This document shows positions 60,393-64,000 of a stretch of 64,000 bases of DNA, piece after piece. Position 1 is the stretch's first letter. Every line of letters starts with the position of its first letter. A program made the position numbers and the translations under genes. Origin of the DNA: Novosphingopyxis iocasae. GTDB taxonomy: Bacteria; Pseudomonadota; Alphaproteobacteria; Sphingomonadales; Sphingomonadaceae. The stretch covers positions 147,001 to 211,000 of the forward strand of contig NZ_CP060495.1 in NCBI RefSeq assembly GCF_014334095.1, written 5' to 3'. The notes below the pieces were generated by a model. The model did no database searches. It was not told the origin of the DNA and was given only the letters and a program-made list of their open reading frames with translations.

Positions 60393-61280
60393 ATGGCCGA
60401 CGATTTCAACGATCCGAACACGACGGAGCATGTGGCGACCGCCACCGCTGACACGAGTGCAGGTGACACGGGCACAGCCGGCCATGACAAGCCGATGCTG
60501 ATCAAGCGCGATCCTTTTGGTCTGATCGTGTTGATTCTGGGCGCGGGCGCGGGGCTTTGGGGCCTGCTCGCCTCATTCGGTCCGGGTTGGGGCTTTTGGG
60601 ATTACACTGTCGGTCTCACCTGGATTCGCTACGCCTTCTTCCTGGCGCTGTTTACGCTTGTGCTCGCTATCGGCGTTTTCATCTGGAGACGCCGAAAGGG
60701 AATGCGCACCAAGATGCCGCGCCTGCTGATCGGCGCGGTCAGCGCGGCGATCTTTGCCGGCTATATCGGCTATCAGCTCAGCGTGGCGATGTCGGTGCCG
60801 GCAATCCACGATATCTCCACCGATCTCGCCGATCCGCCGCAGTTCACCACGCTGACGCTGCGCGCCGACAATTGGGATGCGATTCCCGGCGCGGACGACA
60901 AGGATATGCGCGGGCTTTCGCCCCGTCAGCGCTGGGCATTGCTCCACCAGAAAGCCTATCCCGATATCCGTTCGGTCCGCATCGATATGCCGGTGCCCCA
61001 GGTGATCGAGGCGGCAGAGCGGCTCGCCACGGATCGCGGCTGGGACATCGTGGCCGCCGATCCCGCGCGCGGTCATATGGAAGCCGTCGCGACGGTGTCC
61101 GCCTTCCGTTTCAAGGACGATGTCGTGCTTCGCGTGCGGCCCGCCGGGGCGGGGCAGGGATCGATTATCGACATGCGCTCGGTCAGCGAGGTCGGTCAGA
61201 GCGATCTGGGTGTGAATGCCGAGCGCGTGCGCAGTTTCCTGTCGGATCTTTCGGGCACCACGACCGCTGCCAGCCGCTGA
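60393..61280 (+). CDS. DUF1499 membrane protein
   Basis: A 295-residue protein. The ATG at 60393 follows AGGGGACAGGG; the open frame extends further upstream without conservation. An acidic N-terminal tail of about 40 residues precedes three hydrophobic segments (about 43-62, 70-95, 108-130). The C-terminal half is a soluble DUF1499 domain marked by VPAIHDISTDLADPPQF and SRSEVG-like RSVSEVGQSDLGVNAERVR. Function unknown; DUF1499 is widespread. It is followed 4 nt later by the extensin-like gene, so the two are probably cotranscribed. Confidence 0.88.
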   Translation: MADDFNDPNTTEHVATATADTSAGDTGTAGHDKPMLIKRDPFGLIVLILGAGAGLWGLLASFGPGWGFWDYTVGLTWIRYAFFLALFTLVLAIGVFIWRRRKGMRTKMPRLLIGAVSAAIFAGYIGYQLSVAMSVPAIHDISTDLADPPQFTTLTLRADNWDAIPGADDKDMRGLSPRQRWALLHQKAYPDIRSVRIDMPVPQVIEAAERLATDRGWDIVAADPARGHMEAVATVSAFRFKDDVVLRVRPAGAGQGSIIDMRSVSEVGQSDLGVNAERVRSFLSDLSGTTTAASR

Positions 61281-61284
61281 ACCG

Positions 61285-62019
61285 ATGCTGCGGACCGCGA
61301 AAGCCATCGTCCGCAGTCTCGTCGTCCTGGCCATTTTGGCGGCGCTCGCCGTGGCCGGTTTCGTTTTCGTGCGGGATCGGCCGCAAGATGTTCCTTGGAC
61401 ACCCCTTGATCTCGGGCAGCCGATCGGTGCCTTTACTCGCCAGAAACTCGTGGCTCTCGGCGAAGACTTCCCGCGATGCCGTGCGCTGCTTGACCGTGCG
61501 GGTGTCGATTATGCGGTCAAGCCGCCGCGCGGAGAGGGGAAGTGCGTTCAGGAGGACGGCCTGATCCCGGAACCCGGCGGCGCCACCACGGTGCGGTTGC
61601 GCCCGGCTTCCGTCGCGCCGAGCTGCCCTGTGGTGAGTGCGCTCGCCATATGGGAATGGCAGGTGGTGCAGCCCGCCGCGCGCAAATATCTCGGATTGCC
61701 GATTGCCGACATCGGGCACTACGGTTCCTATAGCTGCCGCCGGATGTATGGCGCGTCGGAGGGCAAATGGAGCGAGCACGCAACCGGCAACGCGATCGAT
61801 ATCGCCAGCTTCACAACCGAGGATGGGAAGACGGTGAGCGTCCTAGATGACTGGAACGGCGGCACGGAGGATCAACAGGCTTTCCTGCGCGCGGTGCGTG
61901 ATGGCGCGTGCGATCTGTTCGCAACCGTGCTCTCGCCCGATTACAACAGTGCGCACGCGAACCATTTCCATTTCGATCAGGCGAACCGCGGCGGCATGGG
62001 GTGGGGTGCCTGCCGTTGA
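61285..62019 (+). CDS. Extensin-like domain protein, exported
   Basis: A 244-residue protein with an N-terminal hydrophobic signal anchor (about 8-26) and an extensin-like C-terminal domain. The conserved core is SCPVVSALAIWEWQVVQPAA, then GSYSCRRMYG, SEHATGNAIDIASF and AHANHFHFDQ, a set of Cys, His and Asp that recalls a metal-dependent D-Ala-D-Ala/LAS-type peptidase fold. It is probably periplasmic and acts on the cell wall, though this is inference. It begins 5 nt after the DUF1499 stop. Confidence 0.9.
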   Translation: MLRTAKAIVRSLVVLAILAALAVAGFVFVRDRPQDVPWTPLDLGQPIGAFTRQKLVALGEDFPRCRALLDRAGVDYAVKPPRGEGKCVQEDGLIPEPGGATTVRLRPASVAPSCPVVSALAIWEWQVVQPAARKYLGLPIADIGHYGSYSCRRMYGASEGKWSEHATGNAIDIASFTTEDGKTVSVLDDWNGGTEDQQAFLRAVRDGACDLFATVLSPDYNSAHANHFHFDQANRGGMGWGACR

Positions 62020-62047
62020 GAGGCCGAACAATACCGCGCGCTATTGC

Positions 62048-62076
62048 TTGTCACCGCGCAGGTGCACGGCTATTGG
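62048..62076 (+). promoter_or_regulatory. Promoter of tRNA-Gly
   Basis: TTGTCA (62048-62053), 17-nt spacer, TATTGG (62071-62076), placed about 10 nt before the mature tRNA 5' end. Confidence 0.45.
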
Positions 62077-62086
62077 AGGCGGCGTT

Positions 62087-62160
62087 GCGGGCGTGATGTA
62101 GTGGTAGCCTGTCAGCTTCCCATGCTGATCGTGCGGGTTCGATTCCCGCCGCCCGCTCCA
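62087..62160 (+). tRNA. tRNA-Gly (anticodon CCC)
   Basis: Acceptor GCGGGCG/CGCCCGC, anticodon stem TCAGC/GCTGA with loop TTCCCAT (anticodon CCC), T-arm GCGGG/CCCGC with loop TTCGATT, discriminator T and encoded CCA. The D-arm is short, as in tRNA-Gly. It reads GGG codons. Confidence 0.97.
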
Positions 62161-62187
62161 GCTTCTTCCGACAGTTTCATACGCTCC

Positions 62188-63387
62188 TCAGCTCTCGCCA
62201 TGCCCGTGATCGATCGGCGTCAGCTTGATCAGCCGTCCGTTAGATCCGTCTTCGAGCACCCAGACCGCACCCTGCGGACCCTGTGCGAGCGCGCGGACAC
62301 GGAAACCCATGTCCCACTGGTCCGCCTTCGACACATCCTGATCGTCCACCTTCAGCCGGATCAGCGTTTCACCCGATAGCCCGCCCAGTAACAGCGAGTC
62401 CTGCCATTCCGGAAACAGGCTGCCGGTGTAGTAGATCAGGTTTGCGGGCGAGATGGACGGTGTCCAGAATGCTTCCGGCGGTTCATAGCCATCGCCGGGC
62501 TTGTGATCTGGGATGTTCGATCCATCATAATTGATGCCGTTCGACGCATTGGGCCAACCGTAATTCTTGCCGCGCTTGATAAGGTTGACCTCATCGCCGC
62601 CCTTGGGGCCCATCTCGCTCTCCCAGAGATTGCCGTTGGGCGCAAAGGCTAGGCCCAGGATATTGCGGTGGCCGTAGGACCATATCTGTGCGGACACGCC
62701 GCCACGTTCGGCGAAGGGATTGTCTGCCGGCACGGTGCCGTCGGGGTTCAGGCGAAGCACCGAACCAAGATTGTTGGACAGGTCCTGGGCCGGATCCTTC
62801 TTCTGGCGCTCACCGGACGAGACGAACATATATTGGCCGTCGGGCGAAAAGGCGATGCGGTGCGAATAATGGCCGCGACCCGTAACCTTCGGATCCTGCC
62901 GCCAGATCACGCTCAGCCCGTCCAGCGAACAGGCGAGCGGCTGCGTGCAATTCAGCCGGCCGCGACCGACAACCGCACCGCGGGTATCGCCTTTGCCGGC
63001 CTCGATCCAGCTGAGATAGATCATCTTGTCGGCCCGGAAGTTCGGCCCGGTCACGACATCGCCAAGGCCGCCCTGGCCGCCATAATCCACGGTGGGCGCG
63101 CCGCTGACGGTCCCGATCTTGCCGGTAAGCACGTCGACGATTTTCAATACGCCCCGTTTCTCGGTCACCAGCAGACGATCATCGGGCAAAAAGCTCATCG
63201 CCCAGGGTTCATCGAACTTCGCGACCTCGGTTTCCTCGAACGGGCGTCCCATGCTCTGGCTATTCAGCGGGTCTGCGCTTTGCGTGGCGCTATCGTTCGC
63301 CACAGCCTTGTCGTTCGATCCGTTGCAGCCAGCGAGCGACAGGGCGAGCGTGAAGGGAAGGGCGGCGCCAATCATGGAAATTTTCAT
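62188..63387 (-). CDS. PQQ-dependent sugar dehydrogenase family lipoprotein (Asd/YliI-like)
   Basis: A 399-residue exported lipoprotein with lipobox LSLAGC (Cys21) and a six-bladed beta-propeller of the soluble glucose dehydrogenase/YliI type. Landmarks are [36 protein letters not shown], the [15 protein letters not shown] strand with the catalytic-region His, [18 protein letters not shown] and [16 protein letters not shown]. It would oxidise aldoses in the periplasm using PQQ; no PQQ synthesis gene is in the window. It is on the opposite strand to rimP. Confidence 0.92.
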   Translation of the reverse strand: MKISMIGAALPFTLALSLAGCNGSNDKAVANDSATQSADPLNSQSMGRPFEETEVAKFDEPWAMSFLPDDRLLVTEKRGVLKIVDVLTGKIGTVSGAPTVDYGGQGGLGDVVTGPNFRADKMIYLSWIEAGKGDTRGAVVGRGRLNCTQPLACSLDGLSVIWRQDPKVTGRGHYSHRIAFSPDGQYMFVSSGERQKKDPAQDLSNNLGSVLRLNPDGTVPADNPFAERGGVSAQIWSYGHRNILGLAFAPNGNLWESEMGPKGGDEVNLIKRGKNYGWPNASNGINYDGSNIPDHKPGDGYEPPEAFWTPSISPANLIYYTGSLFPEWQDSLLLGGLSGETLIRLKVDDQDVSKADQWDMGFRVRALAQGPQGAVWVLEDGSNGRLIKLTPIDHGHGES

Positions 63388-63466
63388 CGGTATACCCTGG
63401 TCTGTTCGAAGGCTTGGATAAAGCCCGTGGAGTAGGAGACACTAACGCCCCGCGCGCTTTCGCGGT

Positions 63467-63495
63467 TGCATCGCGCCCGGCACCGATCTATATCC
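63467..63495 (+). promoter_or_regulatory. Sigma-70 promoter of the rimP operon
   Basis: TTGCAT (63467-63472), 17-nt spacer, TATATC (63490-63495). It predicts a leader of about 100 nt upstream of the rimP ATG at 63606, including a G+C-rich inverted segment around 63530-63560. Confidence 0.55.
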
Positions 63496-63605
63496 TTGTC
63501 CGTTCCCGACATTGCGAAGACGATTGCGGGGCCGCCTCTCCCGGAGAGCGCGGCGGCGACCGGCTTTGCCTGTTCGAACGGAACCATGGAATTATTAGGA
63601 GCCGC

Positions 63606-64000
63606 ATGCCCGATCTCGAAGCCCTGACTGCCCTCATCGCCCCCGAAGCCGAAGCTCTGGGATTCGATCTGGTGCGCGTTGCCTGGCTCGGCGGGGACGA
63701 ACGCACGCTGCAGGTGATGGCCGAACGGCCCGATACGCGCCAGCTCGGCATCGACGATTGCGCCGATCTCTCGCGCCGCCTGTCGGAAAAGTTCGATGCG
63801 CTGGAAGAGCAGGGCAAGGACCCGATCGACGGGGCTTACCGGCTCGAGGTAAGCTCGCCCGGGATCGACCGGCCGCTCACCCGCCTCAAGGATTTTTCCG
63901 ATTGGGCGGGGCATGAGGCGCGGGTGAATCTCACCGTCGGCGTCGATGGCCGCAAACAGCTGCGCGGCGATCTGATCGGCGTGGAAGACGGCATGGTGGC
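63606..64000 (+). CDS. rimP: Ribosome maturation factor RimP (3' end outside window)
   Basis: The first 131 codons of RimP, a 30S subunit maturation factor. It begins [20 protein letters not shown], the usual N-terminal helix, and contains [20 protein letters not shown], the strongly conserved central motif. TTAGGAG lies 7 nt before the ATG. In most bacteria nusA and infB follow in the same operon; they would lie beyond the window. The coding frame is open to the window end. Confidence 0.95.
   Translation, partial: MPDLEALTALIAPEAEALGFDLVRVAWLGGDERTLQVMAERPDTRQLGIDDCADLSRRLSEKFDALEEQGKDPIDGAYRLEVSSPGIDRPLTRLKDFSDWAGHEARVNLTVGVDGRKQLRGDLIGVEDGMV

Overview
The window reads as a chromosomal segment of a high-G+C alphaproteobacterium, most likely a member of the Sphingomonadales. 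This rests on gene content and order (tandem cysteine desulfurases with a ferredoxin, SRP RNA-dnaX-ybaB, purC/purS/purQ, DUF1285-Nudix-cca), on two alphaproteobacterial promoter types (EcfG-like GGAAC-N16/17-CGTT and an FNR box beside an FNR gene), and on two families of palindromic intergenic repeats that resemble those common in sphingomonads. No species call is attempted. I see no insertion sequence, prophage, CRISPR array or replication origin.

Layout. 1-2.4 kb: lipid/CoA catabolism (two acyl-CoA dehydrogenases, an SDR). 2.4-3.7 kb: two tiny stress-type ORFs behind an EcfG-like promoter, a candidate anti-Shine-Dalgarno small RNA and an OsmC peroxidase. 3.9-7.2 kb: rpiB-glyA-nrdR-hypothetical on the minus strand. 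7.3-10.7 kb: a hydrolase, two cysteine desulfurases and a [2Fe-2S] ferredoxin. 10.8-16.1 kb: housekeeping block with SRP RNA, dnaX, ybaB, lon and HU. 16.3-28.4 kb: secreted peptidases (S46, M28), oxidoreductases, a VirJ-like hydrolase plus DUF1345 facing mprF, a transglutaminase-like protein and a hydrolase. 28.5-33.8 kb: a tripartite hybrid histidine kinase, a diguanylate cyclase and a retropepsin-like protein. 34-41.2 kb: tRNA-Arg, YhhQ transporter, an FNR-box membrane protein, FNR regulator, purQ, purS, an M16 peptidase and purC. 41.4-49.9 kb: a GDSL autotransporter behind an EcfG-like promoter, kynureninase with a lipoprotein hydrolase, the otsB-GH15-otsA trehalose operon and a small secreted protein. 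50-55.3 kb: lipoprotein hydrolase, a 53-residue four-cysteine protein, a possibly Fur-controlled ORF, an HMCES/YedK protein, a thiolase-like protein and a small lower-G+C patch with a HigA-antitoxin remnant and an orphan HsdR-N nuclease. 55.6-64 kb: parC, cca, Nudix, DUF1285, DUF1499, extensin-like, tRNA-Gly, a PQQ-type sugar dehydrogenase and the start of rimP.

How the parts connect. Much of the window is housekeeping, arranged in short operons with 4-nt ATGA/GTGA overlaps. Several accessory pieces point to stress and envelope physiology: trehalose synthesis, EcfG-like promoters, OsmC, lon with a heat-shock-like promoter, oxygen sensing by FNR, and making, flipping and possibly removing lysyl-phosphatidylglycerol. 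The items most worth follow-up are the CCUCCUCCC small RNA, the VirJ-like/DUF1345/MprF neighbourhood, the four-cysteine mini-protein with its tandem palindromes, and the placement of both repeat families just behind stop codons. Function names come from reading translated motifs by eye; no database search was run.
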